A DNA stretch of 64,000 nucleotides. Origin: Luteitalea sp. TBR-22. GTDB taxonomy: Bacteria > Acidobacteriota > Vicinamibacteria > Vicinamibacterales > Vicinamibacteraceae. The position numbers and the translations under genes were made by a program. Shown here piece after piece: positions 43,453-53,600 of this stretch (position 1 is the stretch's first letter; each line of letters opens with the position of its first letter). A model generated the notes under the pieces. It did no database searches, was not told the origin of the DNA, and saw nothing but the letters and a program-made list of their open reading frames with translations. The stretch covers positions 62,001 to 126,000 of the forward strand of contig NZ_AP024452.1 of assembly GCF_016865485.1 (NCBI RefSeq), written 5' to 3'.

Positions 43453-43977
43453 ATGCCCATGAAGAACGCGTGGCTGGTCATCGCGCTGCTGCTCGCGCCG
43501 GCGCCGGCCGTGGCGCAGGCCGGGGGCTCGGCCCAGGCAGCCGCGGGGTCTGCCGACAAGGCGTTGAACCTCAGCGCCTACGCCGAGCTCCTGCGCAGCG
43601 ACGTGCGTGCCCAGAAGGTCGCGATCCTCACCGAGGTGATGGGCTTCACTCCGGAAGAGGACGCGGCATTCTGGCCCATCTACCGGGAATATGAAGCCGA
43701 CATGGCGCGGCTCGGTGACGAGCGGCTGGCCAACATCCAGCAGTTCGCGACCACCTTCGACACGCTCACCGAGGATGGCGCCGCACGGATCGCGGCAAAG
43801 GCAATCGACCTCGACGCGCGCCGCAGCGCCGCACTGGCGCGCTGCCACGACAAGGTGAAGTCCGCCCTGTCGGCGCGGACGGCGCTACGTTTCCTGCAGG
43901 TCGAGCACCAGCTGCAACTGCTGATCGACCTGCAGATTGCCGCCTCACTGCCGGTCGCCCCCATCGTCAAGGAGTGA
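43453..43977 (+). CDS. small secreted helical protein
   Basis: 174 aa from ATG 43453 (AGGAGG upstream). A signal peptide (ALLLAPAPAVAQA) is followed by a mostly helical domain: ILTEVMGFTPEEDAAFWPIYREYEADMARLGDERL and LDARRSAALARCHDKVKSALSARTALRFLQVEHQLQLLIDLQIA. The FTPEEDAAFWPIYREYE core recurs in small secreted proteins of unknown function related in outline to Spy/CpxP-type chaperones. Its end overlaps the AAGGAG of the next gene, indicating translational coupling. Confidence 0.72.
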   Translation: MPMKNAWLVIALLLAPAPAVAQAGGSAQAAAGSADKALNLSAYAELLRSDVRAQKVAILTEVMGFTPEEDAAFWPIYREYEADMARLGDERLANIQQFATTFDTLTEDGAARIAAKAIDLDARRSAALARCHDKVKSALSARTALRFLQVEHQLQLLIDLQIAASLPVAPIVKE

Positions 43978-43980
43978 ACG

Positions 43981-44781
43981 ATGCCCAGCCGAACGATCCA
44001 CGTGCTCGCGATGATGCTCGCGGCAGTCGGCAGCGTGTGCCTCCACGCCGACAGCGTCAAGCTGAGGTCCGGCAAGCTGATCGAGGGCGTCTTCGTCGGC
44101 GCCGACAGCCGCAGCGTGCGCCTGTTGCTCGATGACGGCACCGTCAGCGAGATCCCGATCACCGAGGCAGCCTCGGTGACCTTCGATTCGCGCAAGACGA
44201 GCGGGTCGCCGGCGCCGGCGCCGCGCACGACAGCGCCGGCCAGGCCCGCGGCCGCCCCGAAAGCCGCTGCCGCCCCCGCCCGCACAGTGCCCGCGGGCAC
44301 GCCCATCAACGTCCGCCTCACGCAGGCAATCGATGTGGACGTCTCGCGCGCCGGCCAGAACTTCAAGGGCATCGTCGACGACCCCGTGATGGTGAACGGC
44401 GTGATCGTGATCCCTCGCGGCGCGTCTGCCTTCCTGCAGGCCGTGCAGGTCTCGCAGTCCGGCGCCATGAAGGGGAGCGACAAGATCACGCTGAAGCTCA
44501 ATGCCGTCGGCTTCGGCGGGATGGTGTACGAGGTGACGAGCGCCTATGTCGAGACCAAGGGCAAGGGCGAGGGGCGGCGCACGGCCCGCAAGATCGGCGG
44601 TGGCGCCGGATTGGGTGCCATCGTCGGCGGCATCGCGGGCGGCGGGGAAGGGGCGGCCATCGGCGCGGCCATCGGCGGGGTGACCGGCGCCGCGGTCTCG
44701 TCAGGTGGCGAGGAGCACCTCAAGATCCCCGCCGAGACCCGCGTCCAGTTCCAGTTGACCGCGGCCGTCACCATCACGTGA
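43981..44781 (+). CDS. secreted protein with glycine-zipper C-terminus
   Basis: 266 aa. A signal peptide ends near LHADS. A small beta-rich module follows (VKLRSGKLIEGVFVGADSRSVRLLLDDGTVSEIPI). Next come an Ala/Pro linker and a TraB/VirB10-like stretch beginning PAGTPINVRLTQAIDVDVSRAGQNF. A glycine zipper (GGGAGLGAIVGGIAGGGEGAAIGAAIGGVTGAAV) that could insert in a membrane precedes the last strand. It is coupled to the upstream gene and convergent with the sigma-54 activator at 44802. Function is unknown; an envelope role is likely. Confidence 0.75.
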   Translation: MPSRTIHVLAMMLAAVGSVCLHADSVKLRSGKLIEGVFVGADSRSVRLLLDDGTVSEIPITEAASVTFDSRKTSGSPAPAPRTTAPARPAAAPKAAAAPARTVPAGTPINVRLTQAIDVDVSRAGQNFKGIVDDPVMVNGVIVIPRGASAFLQAVQVSQSGAMKGSDKITLKLNAVGFGGMVYEVTSAYVETKGKGEGRRTARKIGGGAGLGAIVGGIAGGGEGAAIGAAIGGVTGAAVSSGGEEHLKIPAETRVQFQLTAAVTIT

Positions 44782-44801
44782 GGCGACGTCCGGGCGCGGG
44801 C

Positions 44802-45827
44802 TCACGGGACTTTCGGGCGGAACAGTCCCAGCCTCGCCATGCGGGTCTCGAGTGTGGTGGGCGGCAGCCCGAGTTGCTCGGCCGCTCCGCCGGTGCCGCG
44901 AATGCGCCAGTTGACGCTGTCCAGCACCGAGCGGATGTGGTCCCGCTGGACGTCCACCAGTCGCTCGCTGCGCCTGCCGCTATGGGCGCGCGCCGCCGGC
45001 ACGGGCACGACCAGGCGGCCGCCGTCCGACAGCACCATCGCGCGCTCGACGATGTTGCGCAACTCGCGGACGTTGCCGGGCCAGGAGTGCCGCTGGAGGG
45101 CCTCGATCGTCGCCGCCGCGATGGTCGGCGTCGGTCGCCCCAGTGCCTGAGCGATCTCGGCGACGAAGTGCGCCACGAGCGCAGGAATGTCGTCGGGGCG
45201 CTCGCGAAGCGGCGGCACCCGCACCGGGAAGACGTTCAGCCGATAGAACAGGTCCTCGCGGAACGCTCCCTCGGCCACCCGGGACTGGAGATCGTGGTGG
45301 GTCGCGGCGACGATCCGCACGTTCACCGGTATCCGAGCGGCGCTGCCAAGCCGCTCGATCGCTCGTTCCTCGAAGACCCGGAGCAACTTCACCTGCACTT
45401 CGGCCGGCAGGTCGCCGATCTCGTCGAGGAAGAGCGTCGACCCCTCGGCTGCCTCGAACCGCCCGATCTGCCGGGTCAGCGCATCGGTGAACGCTCCGCG
45501 CTCGTGGCCGAACAGTTCGCTCTCGATCAGCGTCGCCGGGATGGCGGCGCAGTTCACGCGCACCATGGGGCGATGGCGCCTCGCGCTCGACTGGTGAATC
45601 AGCTCCGCAAAACGCTCCTTGCCGGTGCCGGTCTCACCGAGCAACAGCACCGTCGAGTCGGTCTGCGCCACCTGCGCGATCAGCGTGCGCACCGCACAAA
45701 GGGCGTCGCTGCTGCCGACGATGGCGCGCGCGCCTGTCGCCGGCAGGGCGACCAGTGCGGCAGACCGGTCGGCGCCATGCGGGGCGATCGGCGTCGCACC
45801 GTCTGCACGGTCCAGAGTCGTGTCCAT
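44802..45827 (-). CDS. sigma-54-dependent Fis-family activator without sensor domain (GAFTDA variant)
   Basis: 341 aa. After about 35 residues it goes directly into the AAA+ domain: Walker A GETGTGKE, sigma-54 contact loop GAFTDA instead of GAFTGA, Walker [13 protein letters not shown], arginine finger region RLNVFPVRVPPLRERPDDI. The C-terminal Fis-type helix-turn-helix is [26 protein letters not shown]. With no receiver, PAS or GAF domain it may be regulated by its level or by partners. The Asp at the fifth loop position could weaken sigma-54 contact. It is one of three activators here with nearly the same DNA-binding end. Confidence 0.88.
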   Translation of the reverse strand: MDTTLDRADGATPIAPHGADRSAALVALPATGARAIVGSSDALCAVRTLIAQVAQTDSTVLLLGETGTGKERFAELIHQSSARRHRPMVRVNCAAIPATLIESELFGHERGAFTDALTRQIGRFEAAEGSTLFLDEIGDLPAEVQVKLLRVFEERAIERLGSAARIPVNVRIVAATHHDLQSRVAEGAFREDLFYRLNVFPVRVPPLRERPDDIPALVAHFVAEIAQALGRPTPTIAAATIEALQRHSWPGNVRELRNIVERAMVLSDGGRLVVPVPAARAHSGRRSERLVDVQRDHIRSVLDSVNWRIRGTGGAAEQLGLPPTTLETRMARLGLFRPKVP

Positions 45828-45907
45828 GTTGTCAGTCCCCTTGCCCTGTCGACCGGTCTCGCGATGATGTGCTGGTCATCGAGCACCTGACGTGCCCACC
45901 CTGTCGT

Positions 45908-47311
45908 TCAGCTCTCCCTGGGCCGACGAAGTCCCAGCCTGGCCATCCGGGTCTCGAGCGTCGTCGGCTTCAGCGCCAACCGCTCGGCCGCGCCTCCAGC
46001 GCCCCGGATGCGCCAGCGCGCACTCTCGAGCACGCTGTGGATGTGCGCACGCTCCACGTCCACCAGCCTGGCACTGCGCCGCGGCGTCGTCGGAGTGACG
46101 GCGGGAAGCGGGATCGTCAGTCGCCGCCCGGTCGCGACGATCATCGCGCGTTCGACCAGGTTGCGGAGCTCGCGCAGGTTGCCGGGCCAGTGGTACTGCT
46201 GGAGCGCCGCCAGGCAGTCCTGGTCGATCGCGTCGATGCGCTTGCCGAAGGCCCTGGAGAACTCCTCGACCATGTGCCACACCAGTGCGGGCACGTCCTC
46301 GGTCCGCTCTCGCAACGGCGGGACGTGGATCGGGAAGACGTTCAGCCGGTAGTACAGGTCTTCCCGGAACAGGCCGGCCTGGACGCGTTGTTCGAGGTTC
46401 CGGTGGGTGGCGGCGATGATGCGAGTGTCGACCGCGATCGGGCGCGAGCTGCCAAGTCGCTCGATGGTCCGCTCCTCGAGCACACGCAGCAGCTTGACCT
46501 GCACGTCGTGGGGCAGGTCGCCGATCTCGTCGAGGAAGATCGTGGACGTGTCGGCCAGCTCGAACCGACCTACCTGGCGGGCCAGGGCACCCGTGAACGC
46601 GCCCTTCTCGCGGCCGAACAGCTCGCATTCGATGAGGGTCGCCGGGATCGCGCCGCAGTTCACCCGGACCATCGCCCGGCCGCGCCGCGCGCTCTGCTCG
46701 TGGATCGCGGTGGCGAACAGCTCCTTGCCGGTGCCCGTCTCGCCGAGCAGGAGCACCGTGGAGTCGGTCGCGGCGACCTGCCGCGCCTGGTTGACGACCC
46801 GCTGGGCGACGGCGCTCTGGCCGATGATGCGGCTCGCACCCGAGTGCCGTCGACCCTCACGAGCCAGGGGCACGTGCTCGGTTGTCTCGTTCACCTCCCA
46901 TGTCGGGTGGTCCACGCGCGCCGGGCGACCGGCCGCCCCGATGTGCAGGCGGTCGTTCAGGTCGGCCACCGACATCCGCGAGACGACGCCAGACTCGCCG
47001 GGCAGCGGCTCGAGGCGAACCTCGATGGCCAGGAGCGTGCCCTCACGGTGCCGCCCGAGCATCTCGCGCCGCGTCTCGACGGCCAGCCCGTCGGCGCCCG
47101 CGAGCGCCTGCCGGACGATCGATCCCATGCCTGGTGGGAACAGCAGATCGACCGGCCGGCCCACGAGTTCCTCGCGCGAGTAGCCGAACATTCGTCCGAG
47201 CGCCTCGCTGGCGTCGACGACCGTCCCGTCCGCGTGGGCCAGCAGCACCGGGGCCGGCGCGGTCGCCACCCCTGATGGTCGCTGCTCGAGCCGCTCCAGA
47301 GACCGCGGCAA
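45908..47311 (-). CDS. sigma-54-dependent activator with N-terminal PAS domain
   Basis: 467 aa from TTG 47311, two bases after the upstream stop; GTG 47269 is an alternative. The open frame upstream overlaps a real gene and is not used. A PAS domain (about 20-110: [32 protein letters not shown]) leads to the AAA+ core with GETGTGKE, intact [18 protein letters not shown] and the C-terminal [26 protein letters not shown] helix-turn-helix. The PAS ligand cannot be seen (no heme or flavin residues identified). It shares DNA-binding sequence with the activators at 44802 and 54187, so all three probably read similar enhancers. Confidence 0.88.
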   Translation of the reverse strand: MPRSLERLEQRPSGVATAPAPVLLAHADGTVVDASEALGRMFGYSREELVGRPVDLLFPPGMGSIVRQALAGADGLAVETRREMLGRHREGTLLAIEVRLEPLPGESGVVSRMSVADLNDRLHIGAAGRPARVDHPTWEVNETTEHVPLAREGRRHSGASRIIGQSAVAQRVVNQARQVAATDSTVLLLGETGTGKELFATAIHEQSARRGRAMVRVNCGAIPATLIECELFGREKGAFTGALARQVGRFELADTSTIFLDEIGDLPHDVQVKLLRVLEERTIERLGSSRPIAVDTRIIAATHRNLEQRVQAGLFREDLYYRLNVFPIHVPPLRERTEDVPALVWHMVEEFSRAFGKRIDAIDQDCLAALQQYHWPGNLRELRNLVERAMIVATGRRLTIPLPAVTPTTPRRSARLVDVERAHIHSVLESARWRIRGAGGAAERLALKPTTLETRMARLGLRRPRES

Positions 47312-47313
47312 GG

Positions 47314-47889
47314 CTACCGAGCCTTCTTGACACCGCTGAGCGTCATCGACTCGGCGCCGTAGTCCTCCACGACCAACGCCCCATTGGCGTGGCGCAGCTT
47401 GGCCGCCGGCGACAGCGTCCCGGTCCCCTGACCCGAGGCCGGGATCTCGAGGTCCGCCACCGCGAAGTCGTATCCCTCCCTGGGCTTGGCTCCGGGTAGT
47501 CCCGCCCCCAGGTGGAGGATGGGCCGATCGGTGACGATCGTCAGCAGTCGCCCCTTGTCGGTCGTCCGCTCGAGGGTCACTCGTGCGGGCGTGGCCTCGC
47601 CCTTGCCGATGCGAATCGAGCCGGTCGGCGGCACCCCGACGAGCGCCTTGCGCAGCGCCGCCGCGCCGCCCTTGGCGAAGGCCGACACCAGAGTCGCCAC
47701 CTCGGATTCCGGCATCTTCCGGTCGATGACAATCGTCACCGGAGCAGAGGCGGCAGCCCCGGCGGCCGTCTTCACGGTCGCCGTCGCCGTGAAGGTCTCG
47801 CCGCCTTGCGCCTGCAGTCGCGCAGGCGTGCCCGTGAATGTCGTGAGAGCAACTGCCAGCGCCGCTCCCGCATAGCTCAGCCTTGTCAT
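47314..47889 (-). CDS. small secreted protein of unknown function
   Basis: 191 aa from ATG 47889, with a GGAGG upstream. A signal peptide (GAALAVALTTFTGTPARLQAQ) precedes a beta-rich domain: FTATATVKTAAGAAASAPVTIVIDRKMPESEVATLVSAFAKGG ... GYDFAVADLEIPASGQGTGTLSPAAKL. It looks like a periplasmic binding or carrier module; I do not recognise the family. It directly precedes the PAS-type activator, so it may belong to the regulatory unit. Confidence 0.68.
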   Translation of the reverse strand: MTRLSYAGAALAVALTTFTGTPARLQAQGGETFTATATVKTAAGAAASAPVTIVIDRKMPESEVATLVSAFAKGGAAALRKALVGVPPTGSIRIGKGEATPARVTLERTTDKGRLLTIVTDRPILHLGAGLPGAKPREGYDFAVADLEIPASGQGTGTLSPAAKLRHANGALVVEDYGAESMTLSGVKKAR

Positions 47890-47923
47890 CTGGTGCCTCC
47901 TGATGGTCACGCTCCACGCCTCA

Positions 47924-47939
47924 AGCACCGTCCGTACCG
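47924..47939 (-). promoter_or_regulatory. weak sigma-54-like promoter candidate
   Basis: On the minus strand CGGTAC-N5-GTGCT has GG and GC 10 bp apart, about 35 bp upstream of ATG 47889. Three mismatches to the consensus make it weak. Confidence 0.2.
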
Positions 47940-48127
47940 CCGCGGTCGACGGGCGTGCGACGCCGTTCAGGGTGCGATCCGCGCCCAGTTCGTGCAGGAG
48001 GGGGCTTGCCGGCACCGGTTCGCGACTACGGTGGGCCGGAGGAGGTACGGAATGCCGGAGGCGGCGTCTGGCCCTCAGGGCAGCGGCGCCGATGGCGCGC
48101 GCGACGACCTAGCAGCCTCGCCGTCGA

Positions 48128-48757
48128 TCAGACGATGCGGTGCCTGACCGCGTACTGGATCAGTTCGGCCGTCGACTTGACGTTGAGCTGCTCCATCATC
48201 CGGTACTTGTGGAACGCAATGGTGCTCGGCGTGAGGTCGAGCAGGCCGGCGACCTCCTTCATGGAGCGCCCCTCGGCCAGCAATTGCAGGATCTCGCGCT
48301 GCCGCTCGGTCAGTGGCGTCGCGTCGTGCTGCCCGCCAGAGTGCAGCAGTGTGCCGAGGAGGTTCTCGGTGATCAGCGGCGTGATGTAGGAGCGTCCGTT
48401 GAGCACTTCCTTCAGGGCTGCCAACAGTTCTGACCCCGCCGAGCGCTTGGACAGGTACGCCGACGCACCCGCCCGGAACGCTTCCGCGGCGATGTCGGGC
48501 TCTTCGTTCATCGAGACGAACACGATCTTTGCGTCGGGAGCGCGGTGCCTGATCTGACGTGCCGCGTCGAGCCCGTTCAGGAGCGGCATCGTCACGTCCA
48601 GCACGACGACGTCGGGCCTGAGCTGGGTGAACGCAACGACGAGGGCGCGCCCGTCCGAGACCTTGCCGACGACCTCGCAGTCCTTCGCGAGCATCTGCTC
48701 CAGGGCATCCAGAATCAGCGTGTGGTCGTCTGCGAGGAGGACTCGTGGTCTCGACAT
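48128..48757 (-). CDS. NarL/LuxR-type response regulator
   Basis: 209 aa from ATG 48757. The receiver has DDH, the phosphoacceptor Asp in VVVLDVTMPLLNG, Ser in VSMNEE and Lys in LSKRSAGSE. The C-terminal LuxR helix-turn-helix is LTERQREILQLLAEGRSMKEVAGLLDLTPSTIAFHKYRMMEQL. It lies 100 bp downstream of the sensor kinase gene on the same strand and is its likely partner. Confidence 0.93.
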   Translation of the reverse strand: MSRPRVLLADDHTLILDALEQMLAKDCEVVGKVSDGRALVVAFTQLRPDVVVLDVTMPLLNGLDAARQIRHRAPDAKIVFVSMNEEPDIAAEAFRAGASAYLSKRSAGSELLAALKEVLNGRSYITPLITENLLGTLLHSGGQHDATPLTERQREILQLLAEGRSMKEVAGLLDLTPSTIAFHKYRMMEQLNVKSTAELIQYAVRHRIV

Positions 48758-48857
48758 CGTCGTGTGGCCGGGGTGATCGCCGGCAGTGTCGCACGGTGCT
48801 CGCCGGCCAGCGGCGGCACCGACGAGAAGAGCCGGATTGCGGTGGACAAGTGATGTG

Positions 48858-50681
48858 TCAACCGGCCGCAGCCTCAGGGTCTGCGGGTCGGACCGGCGCG
48901 AGCACGCGAAGGGTGGTGCCGGCACCGCGCCGCGAGTGCAACTCCAGGTGCCCGCCGACGGCGTCGAGACGCTCGCGCATGCTCATCAGCCCGAGACCAC
49001 TGCTCTGCACACTGTGCGGATCGAACCCGATTCCGTCGTCCTGCACCTCCAGGGTCATCTCGCCCTGGTGGGCTGCCAGGTGAATCCGTGCCTCGTGGGC
49101 TTGTCCATGCCGGGCGGCGTTCTGCAACGCTTCCTGCACGATTCGATAGAGGCACAGCGCCAACTCCGGCGCCAGTCGCAGCGGCATGTGCTCGGCGTGA
49201 ACCGTGACCTTCAAGCCGGACATGGACATCTCGCGGGCGAGCGCGTGCAGCGACGGGACCAGGCCGAGCAGGCGGAGTTTCGCAGGATGCAGGCGATGCG
49301 ACAGGTCGCGCACGCTTCTGGTGATCCCCTGCAGCCGCACGAGCGCATGTTCGTTGGCCGCGCCGAGTCCCGCGTCCGCCACGCCACCCGCGAACTCGAG
49401 GTCATTCCACAACAGGGCGAGCTGCTGGCTGATGTCGTCGTGCAACTCACGGGCGATCCGCGCCCGTTCCTCCTCATGCGCGGTCAGCAGGCGCCCGGCC
49501 AGGTCGCGAATGCGGTCATAGCTCTGCTTTAGCGCGGTCTGGCTCTCGGTCGCGTGCTGCTCGGCGCGCCAGCGGCGGCGCAGCTGCACCATCAGCGCCC
49601 CGATCAGAGTCGTCTGCAGTAGCATGAGCACGATCGAGACGACGATGTACGGCTTGTACCGATCCCAGGCGGACGGCGTCTCGAACTTCACGACGGTGCC
49701 CACCGGCAGGCGGCCCTGGTCGATGTGCCATCGCCGGAGCTGCCGCCAATCCACCTGTGACACGGTCAGGTCGGCCGACACGAGCGGGATGGTGCCGGCC
49801 GGTTGGCCGCGAAGGACGCGCACCGCAAGGTCTCCGAGTATCTCGATCTGCCTGGCCTGGCTGCGCAGACCGCCGCCGACAATGCCCCGCCCCATGGCCG
49901 ACTCCACCCAGGAGTACACGGGTGCGTTGGCCGCGGCCGCGAGAAGATCCAGGTAGTGGAGCGGGTGATGACTCACCCCGGTGTTGTCGCGGTTCACGAG
50001 CAGGTAATAGATGAGGGCATCGGCAGGAAGCGCCGAGACGCGTGTCCGGAGTTCATCGGGCGGAAGGCCGCTCAAATACGTGAACGTGAAGCGGTCCGTG
50101 AACGCCGCGAACTGACCGCGCGCCTCGCGCTCGAACGCGGCGTCGCGCCGGTCAGCCCCGCTGACCACGAAGACGTGCCGCCGCTCCGGCTGGAGTGCTG
50201 CCGAGAGCGTCAGCGTTCCACCGAGCGCATTCGGCGCGATCACCCCCGTCGAGTCGGGAAGTCGCTTCACGTTGCGATCGGTCGAGGCAAAGACGACCGG
50301 GACATTCGGGAACAGTTCGTCGCGATGCGAGCCGACGAACTGCAATGCCACGTCGTGCATGGTGACGATCAGGTCGAAGCGGCGATCCTGGTACTTCCGC
50401 TGCAGGAAGGCGCTCACGGCCGCCTGATAGCCCGGTTCACCGAAGCGGCCGAAGTCCAGGTACTCGCTGTAGTAGTCCACTGGGCCATCGACACCGCGTT
50501 CGAGGATGCGCGGCAGTTCGGTGTCGCCGAGGACCGCAATCTGGGCATCCCGTCGCGTGGCATAGAACACGAGGACTTGCGTCTGACCAGCCGCGGGCGC
50601 CGGCGCCAGCACCGCTGCGGCGACCACCGAGGCCACGACGACCATCCAGCGCCGGACGCGACTGCTCTCGAGACAAGTCAT
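48858..50681 (-). CDS. sensor histidine kinase with periplasmic ABC-type substrate-binding domain
   Basis: 607 aa from ATG 50681. A signal/anchor (MVVVASVVAAAVLAPAPAAG) precedes an ABC-type substrate-binding-protein-like domain (VLVFYATRRDAQIAVLGDTELPRIL, FDLIVTMHDVALQFV, FPNVPVVFASTD, HHPLHYLDLLAAAANAPVYSW). One membrane helix follows (YIVVSIVLMLLQTTLIGALMVQL), then a HisKA_3 dimerisation domain with the phosphoacceptor in RIARELHDDISQQLALL and an HATPase (LYRIVQEALQNAARHG, DDGIGFD, GLGLMSMRERL). Its stop is followed by the LuxR-type regulator. The TonB receptor gene directly upstream (4-bp gap) suggests it senses the same ligand. Confidence 0.92.
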   Translation of the reverse strand: MTCLESSRVRRWMVVVASVVAAAVLAPAPAAGQTQVLVFYATRRDAQIAVLGDTELPRILERGVDGPVDYYSEYLDFGRFGEPGYQAAVSAFLQRKYQDRRFDLIVTMHDVALQFVGSHRDELFPNVPVVFASTDRNVKRLPDSTGVIAPNALGGTLTLSAALQPERRHVFVVSGADRRDAAFEREARGQFAAFTDRFTFTYLSGLPPDELRTRVSALPADALIYYLLVNRDNTGVSHHPLHYLDLLAAAANAPVYSWVESAMGRGIVGGGLRSQARQIEILGDLAVRVLRGQPAGTIPLVSADLTVSQVDWRQLRRWHIDQGRLPVGTVVKFETPSAWDRYKPYIVVSIVLMLLQTTLIGALMVQLRRRWRAEQHATESQTALKQSYDRIRDLAGRLLTAHEEERARIARELHDDISQQLALLWNDLEFAGGVADAGLGAANEHALVRLQGITRSVRDLSHRLHPAKLRLLGLVPSLHALAREMSMSGLKVTVHAEHMPLRLAPELALCLYRIVQEALQNAARHGQAHEARIHLAAHQGEMTLEVQDDGIGFDPHSVQSSGLGLMSMRERLDAVGGHLELHSRRGAGTTLRVLAPVRPADPEAAAG

Positions 50682-50685
50682 TCGG

Positions 50686-53600
50686 CTAGAAGTCCATCTC
50701 GGCCGACAGGCGCACGAAGCGTGGCGCCAGCATCGTCTGCGGCTGCAACCACGTGCCCCCCGGGACAAAAGCGGGGTTGTATGTCAAGACCGCGCTCGAG
50801 TTCAGGACGTTGTAGACCTCGAGGCCGAATGTGGTGCGAATGCCGCCGAACCTCAGCATCTTGCCGACGCGGAGGTCGAACTGGTTGATCCGGTCGCCGT
50901 AAAGCGTGCCCGGCCGGATCAGGTTGACCGTCACGTTCGCGGCATTGCCCGCGAGGTTCCTGCCCAGCGAGGGCGCCACTTCCGCGTTGGAGGCCGTGTA
51001 CTGCGCGGCGAGCATCTGACCGGGCTTGCTCTGCATCGTGGCCGACACCTGCACGTCGAGCCGCGGGATGAGATACGTCACCAGCCCCCTGAACTGCGTG
51101 AGCACTCCGTATGCGACGCGGCAATACGGGCTGGTCGGCGTGACGGCTGATGCATTGAGCCCCGGGCCGAACGCGCTGGTGCCCGTGGTGGTCGTGGCAA
51201 GCTCAGGCACAGAGGCGCGCACCGCGCAGTTGTCGGACACGCTCTGCCCGGTGCTCGTGCCGCCGACGAGCTCGAACCGGTGCCACATGCGCAGGTGAAG
51301 CAGCGCGTCCACGCCATCGAACCGCTGCCGCCACTCCCCCGCGCTGGCCGCATCGATGATGCGGTTGTTCACCTGGCCAACCTTCTCGGGCACCACGTCG
51401 TACAGCCCCGAGACGACATACCCGCCGCCATCGGGAAGACGTGGGTCCGTCGGCGCCGTGACGCTGAACGGCGTCAGATCAGCCGGGGTCAGCGCCAGGT
51501 TGTCGACGGCGAAGAAGTTCTGGAACCAGCGGCGCGTGTAACTCACCGACAGCCACGACCCTCGTCCGAGCTGCTGCTGCCAGGTCGCCGACAGATTCCA
51601 GTCCGATGGCCGCACGCCCCAACCATTGACGACCTCAGGCCCGTAGCTGTTGGTCAGCACGTACTGCCCGAACCTGGCGTTCGAGAGAGCGCCACACAGG
51701 TCGCCCCCGGTGCCGCGCAGATCCTGAGACGCCGGGTTGCTCAGGTCGCAATCGGCGACGTAGTTCCCGTTGGCGTCGGTCCAGGCGCGGGTGACGCCGG
51801 CCGGGCCGAACGGCCCGGTGGTCTGCGGCAGGCGCAGCGTCGGGTTGGTGGTGGCGTAGATGCCCGATGCGCCGGCGCCCTCGAGATACTTGCCGAGGCT
51901 GACGCGCAGGACGGTGCGACCGGAGCCCGTGACGTCGTACGCCGCCGCGCCCCGGATGGTCACGTCCTTGTAGCTGTCGACGCCGCGCGTGGCAGGCACC
52001 ACGATCGGCTGCGGCAGGAATCGCGACGGACCGAGCGTCTGCGACGGGAACCAGCTGCGCGCCCAATCGAACCGCACCGCACCGTGCAGGGTCAGGCGCC
52101 CGAGCCTCGACTGCTGTTGGAGGTACGCCGCGTCGGTGCCGACCCGCGCGTCGTTGACCCAGGGTGAGATCGACTGCGTGAGCTGGTTCGGCACGCCGTT
52201 GTTGACCCGGTACGTGAGGCCCTGGTCGTTGGTGAACCAGGTGCGGTCGTCGGTCATCAACCCGTGGTGGTACCCCACCTTCAGCGTGTGACTGCCGGTC
52301 GCGTACGTCAGCACTGCCTTCCACACGTAGGAACCGGCGTGCGCATCGCTGAAGTCCTGGGACCGGTACACAAGGTTGGGGATGTTGCCGTTGGCGGCAC
52401 ACCCGTTCGCGCACTGTTCCACGACGCGGATGAGCCCACGTGTGGGGTTCGGCACCCGCTCGAAGTTGCCGACGCCGAAGTACGTGCCGCCGTAGCCCGC
52501 CTCGAGGAGCACACGCGAGGTGACGGGCGACGACCACGTGACCTGCGTCACGTCGAGCCTCCTGCCGAGCACGCCCACGGCCTCCGGCGTGACCCGCTGC
52601 GGCTCCGACAGCCCGGCCGTCGCGCCCGTGCAGGTACGGCAGAGCGCCTGCGCGTCCCAGAACACGCTGAGCTTGTTGCGGCGAGTGATCTGCCAGGTCA
52701 GGCGAGCGCTGGCGTTCTCGAACGTGCGATCCGAGTAGGCCGCCCTGGCCGGGTCCGGGGCGTAGAGCCACTGGGAGGCATCGCCGGCGTGGCGGTTGTA
52801 GTAGATGTTGGGGCTCTCGAGCGTGCTGCCGCCGACCCGCCCGCTGGCGAAGTACCAGAGCCGGTCTCGCAGGATCGGGCCACCCACGGTGCTCGAGAAG
52901 TCATGGAGATGCGTGAAAGGGCGTGCTGTGGTCACGCCCTGCGCCCGCAAGGCTGGCGTCACGTTGTCGGACTGCAGGGCGACATTGCTGCCGCTGGCCA
53001 ACAAGGACCCGCGCGTCGCGTTGCCGCCACTGTCGGCGACGACGTTCATGACCAGTCCCGATGTCTCGCTCTCGCCGAGCGTGCTGTCGATGGTGAAGGT
53101 GATCCCGCTGGCGCGGCCGACGTCCACGACGTAGCTGGCCGCCGAGTTGCCACTCGGCGGACTCCCCACCGTCAACCCGTCGAGCGTCAGGCGACCTTCG
53201 TTCGTGCGGCCCCCGTGAATGGGGAAGGTGACCGTCGACGTGTTGACGACGATGCCGTTGTCGCTGGTGACGACCCCCGGGATCAGCGGCAGGAGAGCGT
53301 TGTAGCTGCGCGCCGTCGGCAAATTGCGGATGAGCTCTCCACTCACCACGACGTCGCGTGACGCGCTCGCCGCGTCCACCATCGGCGTGGCACCGCTGAC
53401 GGTGACGTCGAGCCGCACGGGCTCGACCGTCATGGCTGCATTCAGGACGACCGCGCCAGGGCCACGCAACTCGACGCCGTCCACCTGGTACATCTGCAGG
53501 CCATCCAGCGTGAAGCGCACGGAGTAGACCCCAACGCTCAACTGCTCGAGGTGATACCGGCCTGCATCGTCGGTGCGAGCGCTACGGCTTCGCTCGAGCA

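Noticed and set aside
47312-47917. Extension of the PAS-type activator frame upstream of 47311
   Set aside because: It overlaps a minus-strand gene with a clear signal peptide; PAS similarity begins only after 47311.
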